From positions 186,001 to 250,000 of the forward strand of contig JAGYKB010000001.1 in NCBI GenBank assembly GCA_018401885.1: a stretch of 64,000 bases of DNA, given 5' to 3'. This document shows, piece after piece, positions 24,706 through 35,887 of this stretch. Both the position numbers and the translations under genes were made by a program. The stretch's first letter is position 1. The number at the start of each line of letters is the position of its first letter. The notes beneath the pieces were generated by a model. The model was not told the origin of the DNA, made no database searches, and worked only from the letters and a program-made list of their open reading frames with translations. Source of the stretch: Gammaproteobacteria bacterium (lineage in GTDB: Bacteria > Pseudomonadota > Gammaproteobacteria > Pseudomonadales > Pseudohongiellaceae).

Positions 24706-26159
24706 TGTCGATTACGAGTTTAAAAAGACGATTGAGCCGAGTGTCTTACACAGAAGGATTGAATCGCCTGATGACCGCGTGTTTTCTGAGCACCCTTCTC
24801 GCTGCATGCTCAACGGTGGATACACCGAAAACCGCCTCAAACGCGGCGTTAGAAACTCCACCAAGTCAAGAAGCCGTCGCAAATGCTACTGCTATTCCAC
24901 CAGAGCCGATTAATCGCATTGTCGCAAACTCTGAACCTATAGACCTCTGGGAGCGACTGAGACTTGGCTTCGATCTGACCGCGGATTACGAACATCCGAG
25001 CGTGGCACAGCAGCTCAAGAGATACCGGCAACAGCAGAACTATTTCGACCTTGTTACAGAGCGCGCTCAGCCATTCCTATACGAAATAATAGAGATAATC
25101 GAGCAGCGCGGGCTCCCACTTGAGCTAGCTCTGGTCCCCTTCGTCGAGAGCGCATTTAATCCCGATGCAAACTCTCATCAGGGTGCTGCGGGACTCTGGC
25201 AATTTGTCCCCGCGACGGGGCGCAGTTACGAGTTAGATCAAACGTGGTGGCTAGATGAGAGGCGCGACCCACTTGAATCAACACGGGCCGCATTGGACTA
25301 TTTAGAGGTCCTCTATGCGGAGTTTGATGAGGACTGGATTCTTGCACTAGCCGCATACAATGCAGGAGGCGGCAACGTACGCCGCGCCCTGCGGAACCAG
25401 AAAAATCAGACAAGCGACCATAGCCGATCGAGATTCTGGGATTTGAAACTAAATGGAGAAACTCGAGATCACATTCCTCGCATCCTTGCCCTTGCTTTGG
25501 TGATCAAGTCACCCGAGGAATATGGCGTGCAACTCGTTTCGATTCCTAATGAGAAATACCTTTATCCTGTATCCCTGAAAAACCAAATAGACCTGAGCCT
25601 AGCAGCACGCCTTGCCGAGTTTGACCTAGAATCCTTAAAACGACTCAATCCCCAGTACAGGCAATGGGCAACACCGCCGGATGACACCAGAACGCTCTAT
25701 CTGCCTGACCCAGAGGGACAACGCTTAGCTTCAGCGTTACTCACCTTAGACAGCTCTAAATTAGTCACCTTCGACCGGTACAGTATTAAAGCGGGTGACA
25801 CTCTAAGCTCAATCGCTCGCAGATTAGGCACCAAGGTCGACGTGTTAAAGCGCGCAAACGGGCTTAAAGGTAGCCGGATAATAGCTGGCGACTCTTTATT
25901 GGTTCCTCGAGGAGAAATCTCTGAGTCACATTTTGAAGCGATGGCGCAAAACAGTGAGGAGTCTCAATTACCATTACCAGCGAGCTACACAGTGAAGCGT
26001 GGAGATAATCTCTGGTCTATCGCGCGCCGTTACAACATCCGCTCCGCGGACATTTTGCAGATGAATAATCTGTTAGACGCAGCCTTGTTACATCCGGGAC
26101 AGCAACTCGTCTTGAGAGAGCCCGATTCAAGGCAGGGAAACTCAACTAATAGCGATTAA
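24705..26159 (+). CDS. mltD: membrane-bound lytic murein transglycosylase D (LysM)
   Basis: MltD cleaves peptidoglycan glycan strands. The 484-residue product has a lipoprotein signal with lipobox LAAC (Cys about residue 36), then an SLT domain with the catalytic Glu in LALVPFVESAFNPDANS and the motif GAAGLWQFVPATGR, AAYNAGGGNVRRAL. Two LysM repeats follow (YSIKAGDTLSSIARRLGT and YTVKRGDNLWSIARRYNI), which bind peptidoglycan. The ATG at 24705 overlaps the gloB TAA by one base and has GGAAAG upstream, showing an operon; an open frame from 24687 is less likely. Confidence 0.95.
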   Translation: MSITSLKRRLSRVSYTEGLNRLMTACFLSTLLAACSTVDTPKTASNAALETPPSQEAVANATAIPPEPINRIVANSEPIDLWERLRLGFDLTADYEHPSVAQQLKRYRQQQNYFDLVTERAQPFLYEIIEIIEQRGLPLELALVPFVESAFNPDANSHQGAAGLWQFVPATGRSYELDQTWWLDERRDPLESTRAALDYLEVLYAEFDEDWILALAAYNAGGGNVRRALRNQKNQTSDHSRSRFWDLKLNGETRDHIPRILALALVIKSPEEYGVQLVSIPNEKYLYPVSLKNQIDLSLAARLAEFDLESLKRLNPQYRQWATPPDDTRTLYLPDPEGQRLASALLTLDSSKLVTFDRYSIKAGDTLSSIARRLGTKVDVLKRANGLKGSRIIAGDSLLVPRGEISESHFEAMAQNSEESQLPLPASYTVKRGDNLWSIARRYNIRSADILQMNNLLDAALLHPGQQLVLREPDSRQGNSTNSD

Positions 26160-26252
26160 GACAGAGAACCCAGACTGCATCAATTCGACGCCAAAGAACG
26201 CTATCGCTTAGATAAGAACTCGGACGACAAGAAGAAATAAGGCGAGAACCCT

Positions 26253-27803
26253 ATGACTACAACAGCAACAAATACAGGCACCCAATTTTTTGGTCATCCA
26301 AAAGCGCTGGTTATCTGCTTTCTTACTGAGATGTGGGAACGGTTCAGCTATTACGGTATGCGTGCACTTTTGATTTTTTATCTGACCCAGCACTTCCTGT
26401 TTAGCGACCAAGTCGCCGCCGGTATCTTCGGCACCTATATTTCACTCGTATACATCACCCCGGTCTTGGGAGGTATCATTGCCGATCGTTACTTAGGCGC
26501 GAGCAAAGCCGTAGTGCTTGGCGCACTGTTACTCGTGGCTGGACACCTAGGAATGGCGCTAGAGGGCACACAAGCAATAGAGCGGCTAGGTGCAAATGGC
26601 ACCGAGGTGATCAGAGACCCTTTCTATCTCCAAGTCTTTTACTTCTCGCTTGGCTTGATAATCGTGGGGGTCGGATTTCTGAAAGGGAATATCTCAACTC
26701 TCGTTGGATCATTATATGAACGGGAAGACCCTCGTCGCGACGGCGCCTACACACTCTTCTACATGGGTATTAATCTTGGCTCATTTCTAGGCGCGATTAT
26801 TTGTGGATTCTTGTTGCAGTATAAAGGCTTTAGTTGGGGCTTCGGCGCTGCTGGAGTTGGCATGCTGGCAGGACTCTTGGTATTCCTCAAAGGCAAACAC
26901 CTATTCGGTGATGCAGGCCTTCCTAAAGAGCCAGAAGCATTAACAAGAAAGTCTATCGCCGGTCTAAGTCGCGAATGGGTCATCTATGCTGCGAGCTTTT
27001 TCGCAGTAATCGTATGTTGGCAGTTGATGCAGTCACCCGAAATAGTAGGCGGCCTGCTGGGAATTTCCTTGTTGCTTGCGGTTGGAGCAGTTGTATTCTA
27101 CTCGCTAACAAAATGCGAGCCGATCGACCGGGATAGAATGCTCGTTTGCCTTTTCCTGATGAGTTACCAAGTTATATTTTGGTCACTCTTCGAACAAACA
27201 GCCAGCTCATTAAGCTTAATGACAGACCGCAACGTGGATCGCGTTCTTTTTGGCTTCGAAATACCGGCAGCGGCTTTTCAATCCATCAATGCCTTTTTCA
27301 TAATTACTCTTGCACCTTTATTTAACTTCCTTTGGATATCTCTCGCTCGACGCGGATGGGAACCATCCACCCCAGCAAAATTTGCACTCTCACTTATCCA
27401 ATTAGGACTCGGCTTTCTCCTGCTAGTCTATGGCGCCAGTCTCGCCACCGACCCTACACAGGTCGCTGTCATATGGATCGTGCTTCTGTATCTATTACAC
27501 ACCACGGGAGAGCTTTGTATTTCGCCAGTAGGGCTGTCGATGACATCACGACTTTCGGTACCAGGCGTGGTTGGAATGATGATGGGATGCTGGTTTCTGG
27601 CCTCGGCAGCAGGTAATTACGTCTCCGGCACGATTGCAGCAATGACAGGATCCGACACGGTCGGCGGCGAAATCGTCGATCCCGCCGCCGCGCTTCAAAC
27701 CTACATGGACGTTTATCAAACCGCTGGCTTTTACAGCATAGCAGCAGGCCTATTGGCATTGTTAATAGTGCCGATAATTAAACACTATATGCACGCTGCA
27801 TAA
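26253..27803 (+). CDS. POT family proton-coupled peptide transporter
   Basis: The 516-residue inner-membrane protein has 12 to 14 predicted helices and the family signatures: EMWERFSYYGMRALL (the ExxERFxYYG motif, about residues 27-37), KGNISTLVGSLY and FYMGINLGSFLG (PTR2 signature). These transporters import di- and tripeptides with protons. The ribosome-binding site GGCGAGAA precedes the ATG. It is preceded by mltD (93 bases) and followed by fabI (48 bases), both on the same strand. Which of the dtp paralogues it resembles cannot be decided. Confidence 0.92.
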   Translation: MTTTATNTGTQFFGHPKALVICFLTEMWERFSYYGMRALLIFYLTQHFLFSDQVAAGIFGTYISLVYITPVLGGIIADRYLGASKAVVLGALLLVAGHLGMALEGTQAIERLGANGTEVIRDPFYLQVFYFSLGLIIVGVGFLKGNISTLVGSLYEREDPRRDGAYTLFYMGINLGSFLGAIICGFLLQYKGFSWGFGAAGVGMLAGLLVFLKGKHLFGDAGLPKEPEALTRKSIAGLSREWVIYAASFFAVIVCWQLMQSPEIVGGLLGISLLLAVGAVVFYSLTKCEPIDRDRMLVCLFLMSYQVIFWSLFEQTASSLSLMTDRNVDRVLFGFEIPAAAFQSINAFFIITLAPLFNFLWISLARRGWEPSTPAKFALSLIQLGLGFLLLVYGASLATDPTQVAVIWIVLLYLLHTTGELCISPVGLSMTSRLSVPGVVGMMMGCWFLASAAGNYVSGTIAAMTGSDTVGGEIVDPAAALQTYMDVYQTAGFYSIAAGLLALLIVPIIKHYMHAA

Positions 27804-27851
27804 TCGATCGAATAACATCAAAACGGATACGATAGAACAAGGAGTAGCTCC

Positions 27852-28649
27852 ATGGGTTACATGACAGGAAAGAAAGTTCTCATTCTAGGCGTTGCAAGCA
27901 AACTCTCTATCGCCTCTGGTATAGCCGAGGCGATGCACCGGGAAGGTGCCGAGCTTGCCTTTACCTACCAAGGTGAAAAGCTACGTGACAGAGTCATTAA
28001 ATTTGCCGCTGGATGGGACTCCGATTTGGTTTTTCCTTGTGATGTTACCAGTGATGAGCAAATCGATGATTTGTTCGAGAATTTATCAAAAAGTTGGGAC
28101 GGTATCGATTGTATCGTTCACTGTTTAGCCTTTGCGCCAGGCAATGAACTTGACGGAAACTATGTTGACGTCACGACGCGGGCAGGCTTCAACCTAGCGC
28201 ATGAGATTAGTTCATTCAGCTTCGTCGCCCTCGCGAAAGCTGGCGCGAAAATGATGGAGGGTCGAAACGGCTCCTTGCTAACACTCAGCTATTTAGGCGC
28301 TGTGCGCAGCCTACCTAACTACAATGTAATGGGGCTAGCTAAAGCAAGTCTAGAAGCAAATGTTCGCTACATGGCCTCCGCACTCGGGCCAAAAGGAATA
28401 CGGGTTAACGCTATCTCTGCTGGCCCGATAAAGACACTCGCTGCGGCAGGGATAAAAAGTTTTAGAAAGATGCTTGAGCATAATGCAAAGCAAACACCGC
28501 TTCGCCGCAATGTCACGATTGAAGAAGTTGGAAATGCGGCTAGTTTTCTCTGCTCGGACTTAGCCTCAGGGATAAGCGGTGAAATACTGTACGTCGACGG
28601 GGGCTTCAATACCACCGCGATGGGTTCGCTAGAACAATCTGTTGAATAG
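27852..28649 (+). CDS. fabI: enoyl-[acyl-carrier-protein] reductase (NADH) FabI
   Basis: FabI reduces trans-2-enoyl-ACP in fatty-acid elongation. The 265-residue SDR protein has the FabI start ([20 protein letters not shown]), the cofactor strand CDVTSDEQ, the VHCLAFAP block and the catalytic pair in [20 protein letters not shown] (Tyr-x6-Lys). AGGAG lies 8 bases before the ATG. The gene converges with ppiD; an 11-bp inverted repeat lies between the two stops. FabI is the usual target of triclosan-type inhibitors. Confidence 0.97.
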   Translation: MGYMTGKKVLILGVASKLSIASGIAEAMHREGAELAFTYQGEKLRDRVIKFAAGWDSDLVFPCDVTSDEQIDDLFENLSKSWDGIDCIVHCLAFAPGNELDGNYVDVTTRAGFNLAHEISSFSFVALAKAGAKMMEGRNGSLLTLSYLGAVRSLPNYNVMGLAKASLEANVRYMASALGPKGIRVNAISAGPIKTLAAAGIKSFRKMLEHNAKQTPLRRNVTIEEVGNAASFLCSDLASGISGEILYVDGGFNTTAMGSLEQSVE

Positions 28650-28669
28650 TACTAGCCATTAAGGAAGTC

Positions 28670-28699
28670 ACGCTGCTTAGCAAGGAGACTAAGCAGCGT
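28670..28699. terminator. 11-bp inverted repeat between convergent fabI and ppiD
   Basis: ACGCTGCTTAG (28670-28680) and CTAAGCAGCGT (28689-28699) are perfect complements with an 8-base loop. It is the only notable structure between the two converging stops. No T run follows on either strand, so termination may need other factors. Confidence 0.55.
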
Positions 28700-28712
28700 C
28701 TGATGAGATATC

Positions 28713-30611
28713 TTAGAAAGCGTCGGAATTTAAATCGCGCTCAGGGATAAAGATATCACCCGTCTCCCTAAGATTTGCAACAAAGGCCCTCAATTCGCTG
28801 CTTCCCAAGTCACCGATAACGCTTTCACGCATCGAACTCCTTTCTGCCTCAGCCAGCGACTCGAAGTTGCCTTCTGTAACCGATATTAGCTCAGCTAACA
28901 CGAACGTTCCGTTGCCCAATGTAAGTTGAGAACGTGTCACATCGCTATCAGTTGGCACAGGCAAAGCGAAAACCGCCTCTATAATTTCACGGTTTACAGT
29001 ACTTTGGTTTCTCTTTACCTGGGTTTCTGTACGCCACTGCAATTCGTTTTCTGTAAGGAATTCCTCGACATCACCGCCTGTATCCAGAAGCGTAGCAAAT
29101 TCGTCTCCGAGTGCAGCGACCGCATCGCGCTCCATCTGCGCACGCAGCGCTACGGCGATTTCAGGCTCGACATCCTCTAAAGGGAGAATGCCCTCTGGTG
29201 TTGTTGTATTGACTCGGAGTACTACAGCACGCTCTTCGCCGATTTCGATTACGTCGCTGTTATTTCCGTCCAGCATAACTTCGTCTGAGAACGCGGCCTC
29301 GATAACACGCGGCTCAGAGAAGAATCCTCCACCTCCAGCGCGATCAAAGTCACCACTTGTTAAGATCGTCAGATTCAACTCGTCGCTAAGTCGCTGCAGA
29401 TCGGAGGATTCGAAAGCTAAATTAGAGAGATCGGATAAGGCGCTTGCGTATAATTGTTCGACTTGTGCTGCCTTTAGATCGCGTTCAATGCGCCCCGAGA
29501 CCTCCTCATAAGACTGAAATACAGCAGAGTTATCTTCGGTAAGCTTTACGATATGTATTCCAAATTCTGTTTCAACTGGGCCTACGATGTCGCCAACCTC
29601 AATCTCTTCAAGCGCCTCTTCGATCTCACTCGGAAATGCGCTGCCGTCGCTAAAACCAATATCACCACCCTCTTCTGCCGATACTTGGTCGCTCGACAGT
29701 TCAAGCGCGAGAGCCTCAAAACTCTCGCCTGTATTTAACCGCGCGATAGCAGCAGTTGCTGCTTCGCGCGCTTGGTCAACAGTAAGTGATGAACCGGTCT
29801 CAAACAAAATGTGCGATGCGCGCTTTTCCGCAGACCCTTCGAACGTCGACCGTTCAAGCTCGTACTGAGCAAGCACTGCTCCCTCTTCAAGTACTATGTC
29901 AGCTGCAATATTTACCTTGTCGAGTACAACGTAATCAACAGTCACACTTTCGGGGCGGACAAAACGCGCTTGATTAGCGTTATAGTAGGTCGCAATTTGC
30001 TCATCTGTAATTGGCGTGCCTAAAGTACGGGTTCCTGGTGGGATCGTGATGTACCGAAAATCACGCGATTGAGCGCTAAGCGCCGCTAGCGTCTCAAGCT
30101 CCGACTGAGTAGCAAAGCCTGAGGAAGAATACGCATTGACGACTTGAGAGAGCAGCATCTGCCTGCTAAGTGCCTCACGGTAGGAAGTGACAGTAAAGCC
30201 CTGGCTATTCATTGTTCTCACCGCAAACTCCGGGTCGAAGCGCCCGCCTACCTGAAAGTTTGGATTTTCGATTATTGCCCGGTCAATCCTCTCTGACGAA
30301 ATGCTTAAGGCTGCAGCCTGTGCCGATTGTCTTAGGAGAGTCTCCTCAACAATTTGGTTAATTGCGATCTGCTCTAGCAATGACTGCTCGATACCCTCAG
30401 CGCTTCCCCCTATAGAGTTGATAAGCTCTTGGATACCCTGCTGCAGTTGAAAATCGCTTATCTCCTCTCCATTGACTTCCGCGACGCCAGGAGCGCGAGT
30501 GAGGCCACCAATAATAGACTCAGCACCGAAGAGAACGAAAATAGCGACGATCAGTCCTATGATGACTTTGGCGATGACACCTTGAGAATTGTCGCGAATG
30601 TCTTGCAGCAT
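28713..30611 (-). CDS. ppiD: periplasmic folding chaperone / peptidyl-prolyl isomerase PpiD
   Basis: PpiD is an inner-membrane-anchored periplasmic chaperone that meets proteins leaving the Sec translocon. The 632-residue product starts with a short cytoplasmic piece and one membrane helix (IAKVIIGLIVAIFVLFGAES, about residues 13-32), followed by a SurA-like N domain, one parvulin domain (ASHILFETG to FGIHIVKL, about 265-360) and a C-terminal SurA-like part. Position right after hupB is conserved. A strong terminator separates it from hupB. Confidence 0.95.
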   Translation of the reverse strand: MLQDIRDNSQGVIAKVIIGLIVAIFVLFGAESIIGGLTRAPGVAEVNGEEISDFQLQQGIQELINSIGGSAEGIEQSLLEQIAINQIVEETLLRQSAQAAALSISSERIDRAIIENPNFQVGGRFDPEFAVRTMNSQGFTVTSYREALSRQMLLSQVVNAYSSSGFATQSELETLAALSAQSRDFRYITIPPGTRTLGTPITDEQIATYYNANQARFVRPESVTVDYVVLDKVNIAADIVLEEGAVLAQYELERSTFEGSAEKRASHILFETGSSLTVDQAREAATAAIARLNTGESFEALALELSSDQVSAEEGGDIGFSDGSAFPSEIEEALEEIEVGDIVGPVETEFGIHIVKLTEDNSAVFQSYEEVSGRIERDLKAAQVEQLYASALSDLSNLAFESSDLQRLSDELNLTILTSGDFDRAGGGGFFSEPRVIEAAFSDEVMLDGNNSDVIEIGEERAVVLRVNTTTPEGILPLEDVEPEIAVALRAQMERDAVAALGDEFATLLDTGGDVEEFLTENELQWRTETQVKRNQSTVNREIIEAVFALPVPTDSDVTRSQLTLGNGTFVLAELISVTEGNFESLAEAERSSMRESVIGDLGSSELRAFVANLRETGDIFIPERDLNSDAF

Positions 30612-30690
30612 GGTAAATCCTATCCTGAATGAGTTTTGCTTATATTACTTTATATAGAGAGCTAGCCGAAGTCAGATTTTAGCATCTTAC

Positions 30691-30728
30691 AACGAAAAAA
30701 GGCGCATCAGTGATGCGCCTTTTTCGTT
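30691..30728. terminator. bidirectional intrinsic terminator between hupB and ppiD
   Basis: GGCGCATCA and TGATGCGCC form a 9-bp hairpin flanked by A6 on the left and T5 on the right, extended by AACGA/TCGTT. It works for minus-strand hupB transcripts (T6 after the hairpin) and could also stop plus-strand transcripts. Confidence 0.93.
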
Positions 30729-30758
30729 GATAGCAGCCCTGACGGCTACCTCATCTCT

Positions 30759-31034
30759 TTAAGAGTTTACTGCGTCTTTTAACGCTTTGCCGGCCTTGAA
30801 GCTCGGTACTCGGGCTGCTTTGATCTCAATCGCAGCACCAGTCTGTGGGTTACGGCCCGTACGCGCGGCACGATGCTTAGTTGCAAAAGAACCAAAACCA
30901 ACCAAAACTACAGGGTCTTCTTTCTTCAGCGAATCTGTAATGGCATCGATCATTGCATCGATTGCACGTCCAGCAGCCGCCTTGGGTAGGTCAGCAGTTT
31001 CTGCTACTACATCTATGAGTTCTGATTTATTCAC
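30759..31034 (-). CDS. hupB: DNA-binding protein HU
   Basis: HU is a dimeric nucleoid protein that bends DNA. The 91-residue product has the whole family pattern: [12 protein letters not shown], the arm [20 protein letters not shown] (about residues 55-74) and GKALKDAVN at the end. The start is GTG at 31034 with AAGGGG 6 bases upstream. It follows lon in the conserved lon-hupB-ppiD order but has its own strong promoter about 190 bases upstream. Confidence 0.97.
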   Translation of the reverse strand: MNKSELIDVVAETADLPKAAAGRAIDAMIDAITDSLKKEDPVVLVGFGSFATKHRAARTGRNPQTGAAIEIKAARVPSFKAGKALKDAVNS

Positions 31035-31341
31035 GATATCCCCTTATATTTCAATTTTGGTGTTTTGTATTATGTTTTTAATTCACGAATTTTCGGTAAT
31101 CTGTTAAAGAATTTACCAAAATCCGTGGCGTAATTCTTGGTGATGAACGAAACAAACGTCATGTTATCCGAATTGGCTGAAAGTTACAGTAAAAATCATC
31201 GGAGCGTCCTGAAGACCGCGGATGTCGAGCATTTATACCAAGCGCCCAAAACGAGTGTCAACAAAAATTAGATGCAAAAACGCCTAACAATAATTGCATT
31301 TTACGCATTGATAACAGCTTGAATGCTAACAAGATTGCTCG
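31035..31341. other. 307-base lon-hupB intergenic region
   Basis: It holds the hupB promoter (31232-31261) and a long, A/T-rich 5' leader of about 190 bases. I see no clear lon terminator: the sequence after the lon stop has only a weak ATGCAA/TTGCAT pairing. Confidence 0.6.
31232..31261 (-). promoter_or_regulatory. sigma70 promoter of hupB
   Basis: On the minus strand the consensus -35 TTGACA (31261-31256) and TATAAA (31237-31232) are separated by 18 bases. It is the strongest-looking promoter in the window, in keeping with an abundant protein. The inferred 5' leader is about 190 bases. Confidence 0.8.
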
Positions 31342-33765
31342 CTAATGCCGTTCCAAATTACCCGCTTCGTTCGTCACAACTTGCTTCTCGGCGCCCTTCG
31401 CAGACGCTACAGCGTCAAGACTTAGCGGCGTTGGCTGATGCTGCAAAGCAATCTCTAAAACTTGATCAATCCATCGCACTGGGACTATTTCAAGATCCGC
31501 CTTAATATTATCTGGAATCTCAGCCAGATCGCGCTCATTCTCTGCAGGGATAAGCACTGTTTTTATGTTTCCCCTGTGTGCAGCGAGAAGCTTCTCTTTT
31601 AGACCGCCTATTTTTAGAACCTGACCACGGAGCGTAATTTCTCCGGTCATCGCGACATCTGCACGAACGGGAATATCCGTTAAAACAGATACGATTGCCG
31701 TACACATACCAACTCCGGCACTTGGACCATCCTTGGGGGTAGCACCTTCAGGGACATGTATATGTAGATCGCGAGTCTCGTGGAAATTTGCAGGAAGACC
31801 CAGAGACGCACTACGGCTTCGAACTACGGTTAAGGCGGCCTGAATTGATTCTTGCATCACATCGCCAAGTGAGCCTGTTTTAATTGTCTTTCCCTTACCT
31901 TCTACAGCGATTGCTTCGATTGTTAGAAGCTCCCCGCCGACCTGAGTCCATGCAAGCCCATTTACCTGGCCTATGTGGTTCTCCTCTTCGGCTTTGCCAT
32001 AGTCATACTTTCTCACGCCCGAATATTGTTCAAGATTATCGGCATCCAGTTGAATTTTTGCGTGCTTACCCTTTAGTGAATTATTCTTCACAACCTTACG
32101 GCATATCTTCGCAACTTCTCGCTCGAGGCCACGAACACCGGCTTCTCGTGTATAGTAACGAATAATATCTCGAATAGACTGTTCGCCAATTTCGAGCTCT
32201 TCCTCTTTAACGCCATTGTTTCTTTTTTGCTTCGGCACCAAATAACGCTCTGCTATATTAAGCTTCTCTTCTTCGGTATAGCCAGGAATTCGAATCACTT
32301 CCATTCGATCTAAAAGTGCTTCTGGAATATTCATACTATTTGAGGTGCACACGAACATGACTTCAGAAAGATCGTAATCGACTTCTAAATAATGGTCATT
32401 AAAGCTGCCATTTTGCTCTGGGTCGAGTACTTCGAGGAGCGCGGAGGCTGGGTCGCCGCGATTATCCATCCCCATCTTATCGATTTCATCAAGCAAGAAA
32501 AGCGGATTTTTAACGCCTACTTTAGAGAGCTTTTGCATTAACTTGCCTGGCAAAGACCCTATGTAAGTTCGACGGTGCCCTCTGATTTCGGCCTCATCTC
32601 GCACACCGCCGAGGGCCATCCGAACGAATTTGCGGTTCGTAGCTCTTGCTATGGACTCACCAAGGGATGTCTTACCCACACCAGGCGGTCCTACGAGACA
32701 AAGTATGGGCGCCTTCAATTTTTTAACGCGCTTTTGAACAGCCAGATACTCTAAAATACGCTCTTTTACCTCTTTGAGTCCGTAATGATCGTCTTCGAGA
32801 ATCTGCTCTGCTTTGTCGAGTTCTAATCTAACTTTGCTGCGCTTCTTCCACGGGACATTGATCATCCAGTCTAAGTAAGTACGAACGACCGACGCTTCGG
32901 ACGACATCGGTGACATCTGCTTTAGCTTATTCAACTCCGAGACTGCTTTGTCTTTCGCCTCTTTGGGCATTCCCGCATCATCTATTTTCTGCTTTAACTC
33001 TTCAGCCTCATTCGGAATATCATCGAGTTCACCCATTTCCTTTTGGATGGCTTTCATCTGTTCATTGAGATAGTACTCACGCTGGCTTTTCTCCATTTGC
33101 TTCTTCACACGTCCACGAATGCGTTTCTCGACGGCGAAAAGATCTATCTCGCTTTCAATAAGCGCCATAAGGTGCTCGATGCGCGCTTGGAGCCCTGCCA
33201 GCTCAAGTAGGTTTTGTTTCTCTTCGAGCTGAAGTGACATGTGCGAGGCTATGGTATCTACCTGCCTGCCTGCCTCGTCGATGCTTGAAATAGAACTCAT
33301 CACCTCTGGAGGGATTTTCTTACTTAGCTGGACGTAGTGGTCAAACTGCGCAAGCAAACTGCGAATGAGCGAATCGGTCTCTTTAGCAGAGGGCTCTTCA
33401 CCCGAAAGGACGCTAACGCTAGCAGTTACGTAGTCTTGTTCGTAATTTACTGACTTTATTTTGGCACGATCGAGACCTTCGACTAGCACTTTCACCGTCC
33501 CGTCTGGCAGGCGGATTAGCTGCAGTATCGTTGCGATAGTGCCTATTTTGTAGAGATCAGATGCGCTGGGATCATCGTCGGCAGCGCTTTTTTGCGCAAC
33601 CAATAGCACTTTCTTGTCCGAAGCCATAGCCGTTTCAAGCGCCTTAATCGATTTAGGTCGGCCTACAAAAAGAGGCTGCACGATCTGGGGGTAAACGACT
33701 ACATCCCTTAGAGGCAAAAGAGGGATGGAATGGGCTGGCATAGATGGCTGTTCGTTAATACTCAT
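31342..33765 (-). CDS. lon: ATP-dependent endopeptidase Lon
   Basis: Lon degrades misfolded and selected regulatory proteins in the cytoplasm. The 807-residue product has the N-terminal substrate domain ([22 protein letters not shown]), a coiled-coil region, the AAA module with Walker [10 protein letters not shown] (about 360) and Walker B FLLDEID, and the protease domain with the Ser-Lys dyad: [14 protein letters not shown] (Ser) and [10 protein letters not shown] (Lys). Length is slightly above E. coli (784). It is the middle of the clpP-clpX-lon-hupB block. Confidence 0.98.
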   Translation of the reverse strand: MSINEQPSMPAHSIPLLPLRDVVVYPQIVQPLFVGRPKSIKALETAMASDKKVLLVAQKSAADDDPSASDLYKIGTIATILQLIRLPDGTVKVLVEGLDRAKIKSVNYEQDYVTASVSVLSGEEPSAKETDSLIRSLLAQFDHYVQLSKKIPPEVMSSISSIDEAGRQVDTIASHMSLQLEEKQNLLELAGLQARIEHLMALIESEIDLFAVEKRIRGRVKKQMEKSQREYYLNEQMKAIQKEMGELDDIPNEAEELKQKIDDAGMPKEAKDKAVSELNKLKQMSPMSSEASVVRTYLDWMINVPWKKRSKVRLELDKAEQILEDDHYGLKEVKERILEYLAVQKRVKKLKAPILCLVGPPGVGKTSLGESIARATNRKFVRMALGGVRDEAEIRGHRRTYIGSLPGKLMQKLSKVGVKNPLFLLDEIDKMGMDNRGDPASALLEVLDPEQNGSFNDHYLEVDYDLSEVMFVCTSNSMNIPEALLDRMEVIRIPGYTEEEKLNIAERYLVPKQKRNNGVKEEELEIGEQSIRDIIRYYTREAGVRGLEREVAKICRKVVKNNSLKGKHAKIQLDADNLEQYSGVRKYDYGKAEEENHIGQVNGLAWTQVGGELLTIEAIAVEGKGKTIKTGSLGDVMQESIQAALTVVRSRSASLGLPANFHETRDLHIHVPEGATPKDGPSAGVGMCTAIVSVLTDIPVRADVAMTGEITLRGQVLKIGGLKEKLLAAHRGNIKTVLIPAENERDLAEIPDNIKADLEIVPVRWIDQVLEIALQHQPTPLSLDAVASAKGAEKQVVTNEAGNLERH

Positions 33766-33860
33766 GGGCTACCTTATGAGAGAGGCGACCCCTGAGAGCC
33801 AGCCTTATGATTAGTGAGACACTCAAGTAATGGTGATGCTAAGTAAAAAATTCAAGCCTG

Positions 33861-35150
33861 TTAGTCTTCTGCAGCAACCTTATTTTGACCAGTGTCGGCG
33901 TTTTCAAACATTAGAAGAGGCTCTGATTCGCCATCGATAACCGCCGCATCAATCACTACTTTACTTACTTTTTCAAGCGAAGGAATCTTATACATGCTGT
34001 CGAGGAGCACAGACTCCATAATCGAGCGCAAGCCTCGAGCCCCGGTTTTACGCTCTTTTGCTTTCTTAGCGATAGCGCGTAACGCGTCATCTCGGAACTG
34101 TATTTCTACATCTTCCATTTCAAAAAGCTTCATGTATTGTTTTGTCAGCGAGTTTTTCGGCTCTTTAAGAATTCGTACCAAAGCATCAAGATCGAGTTCT
34201 TCCAGCGTCGCAATCATCGGAAGTCGTCCGACAAATTCGGGTATCAAGCCGTATTTGACTAGATCCTCAGGCTCTACGCTGCGCAGCGCTTCGCCGACCT
34301 TATCTTCGGTTTCTTTGGATCGAACCTCCGCAGAAAAGCCAATGCCACTTTTATGTGAGCGGTCGAGAATAATGCGATCCAAACCAGCGAACGCACCTCC
34401 GCAGATGAACAATATATTCGAAGTATCCACCTGCAGGAACTCTTGCTGTGGATGTTTGCGCCCACCTTGCGGCGGAACCGACGCAACCGTACCTTCGATA
34501 AGCTTCAAGAGCGCCTGCTGTACGCCCTCTCCTGATACGTCACGCGTAATAGAAGGGTTGTCAGATTTACGTGAGATTTTATCGATTTCGTCGATGTACA
34601 CGATACCAATCTGCGCTTTATCGACATCGTAGTCACATTTTTGCAGCAACTTCTGAATGATATTCTCAACGTCCTCACCAACGTATCCGGCTTCGGTGAG
34701 CGTGGTCGCATCTGCGATTGTAAAAGGCACGTCTAGCATTCGGGCTAAGGTCTCTGCAAGAAGCGTCTTGCCAGTGCCAGTCGGGCCTACCATCAAAATA
34801 TTGCTTTTACCCAGCTCTACGTCGCCTTTGCCGCTTTCGTAATTGAGGCGTTTGTAATGATTATAGACGGCTACAGCAAGAACCTTTTTAGCGGCGTCCT
34901 GCCCAATAACATATTCGTCGAGGGTTTCTTTTATTTCCTTAGGAACAGGCAATTTGCGCACTTTAGAATCTGACTCGCGCTCCTGAACCTCTTCCTTGAT
35001 GATATCGTTGCAAAGCTCAACGCATTCATCGCAGACGAACACTGAGGGCCCGGCTATCAGCTTCTTTACTTCTTGCTGGCTTTTAGCGCAGAAAGAACAA
35101 TAGAGAAGCTTGCCACCATCGTCTGGTTTGTTAAATTCGTCGTCTGACAT
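33861..35150 (-). CDS. clpX: ATP-dependent Clp protease ATP-binding subunit ClpX
   Basis: ClpX unfolds substrates and feeds them into ClpP. The 429-residue product starts with the C4 zinc domain (CSFCAKSQ...CDECVELC, about residues 18-46). It then has Walker A GPTGTGKT, the pore loop GYVGED, Walker B YIDEIDKI and the ClpP-docking IGF loop (SGIGFSAEV). Length fits (E. coli 424). The ribosome-binding site is weak (GAG about 9 bases before the ATG); the gap from clpP is 35 bases. Confidence 0.98.
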   Translation of the reverse strand: MSDDEFNKPDDGGKLLYCSFCAKSQQEVKKLIAGPSVFVCDECVELCNDIIKEEVQERESDSKVRKLPVPKEIKETLDEYVIGQDAAKKVLAVAVYNHYKRLNYESGKGDVELGKSNILMVGPTGTGKTLLAETLARMLDVPFTIADATTLTEAGYVGEDVENIIQKLLQKCDYDVDKAQIGIVYIDEIDKISRKSDNPSITRDVSGEGVQQALLKLIEGTVASVPPQGGRKHPQQEFLQVDTSNILFICGGAFAGLDRIILDRSHKSGIGFSAEVRSKETEDKVGEALRSVEPEDLVKYGLIPEFVGRLPMIATLEELDLDALVRILKEPKNSLTKQYMKLFEMEDVEIQFRDDALRAIAKKAKERKTGARGLRSIMESVLLDSMYKIPSLEKVSKVVIDAAVIDGESEPLLMFENADTGQNKVAAED

Positions 35151-35185
35151 AGGAAATGCTCAACTTTGCAATCATGAGGCCTTCG

Positions 35186-35821
35186 TTAAACGTCGGCTAC
35201 TGTCTTTTTATCTTCGCGTCTTCCGATAACTTTATCTACGAGACCATATTCACACGCTTCATCGGCACTCATAAAGTTATCACGCTCAGTATCCCTTGCG
35301 ATCCTCTCCTCATCCTGGCCGGTGTGTTCTGCCATAAGCACATTAAGTCTTTTACGTATCTTTATGATTTCATTGGCTTGAATTTCAATATCCGACGCTT
35401 GGCCTTGTGCTCCCCCACTGGGCTGATGAATCATCATACGCGAGTGAGGCAGCGCTAGCCGCTTGCCTTTAGCGCCGCCGGCGAGAAGCATAGCACCCAT
35501 ACTTGCCGCTTGACCGATACACATTGTGCTCACGTCAGGCTTAATAAACTGCATGGTGTCGTATATTGAGAGGCCCGCGGTAACGGAACCGCCAGGCGAA
35601 TTAATATAGAGGTGTATGTCTTTATCCGGATTCTCGGACTCAAGAAAAAGCAGCTGTGCCACCACCAAATTCGCCATATGATCTTCGACTTGTCCTGTCA
35701 AGAATATCACTCTGTCTTTCAACAGACGCGAGTAGATGTCGTATGAACGCTCACCGCGCGCAGTCTGCTCGACCACCATCGGAACTAACGCGGCTGAGGG
35801 TTGTTCGAAACTGTAGGGCAT
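35186..35821 (-). CDS. clpP: ATP-dependent Clp protease proteolytic subunit ClpP
   Basis: ClpP is the serine protease core of the ClpXP complex. The 211-residue product shows the active site Ser in [11 protein letters not shown], His in [11 protein letters not shown] and the Asp later ([12 protein letters not shown] region). I use the ATG at 35821 ([20 protein letters not shown]), with AGGA 8 bases upstream; the open frame extends 17 codons further without support. It follows tig by 66 bases. Confidence 0.97.
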   Translation of the reverse strand: MPYSFEQPSAALVPMVVEQTARGERSYDIYSRLLKDRVIFLTGQVEDHMANLVVAQLLFLESENPDKDIHLYINSPGGSVTAGLSIYDTMQFIKPDVSTMCIGQAASMGAMLLAGGAKGKRLALPHSRMMIHQPSGGAQGQASDIEIQANEIIKIRKRLNVLMAEHTGQDEERIARDTERDNFMSADEACEYGLVDKVIGRREDKKTVADV

Positions 35822-35887
35822 TTTGTCGTCCTTCGAATCTTTAAAGCAGGTCGCAACTCGATGCGCGACCACCTATGTCCACAGATA

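Noticed and set aside
33892-34632. 246-codon plus-strand frame opposite clpX
   Set aside because: Antisense to clpX; Ser/Arg-rich composition typical of a shadow frame.
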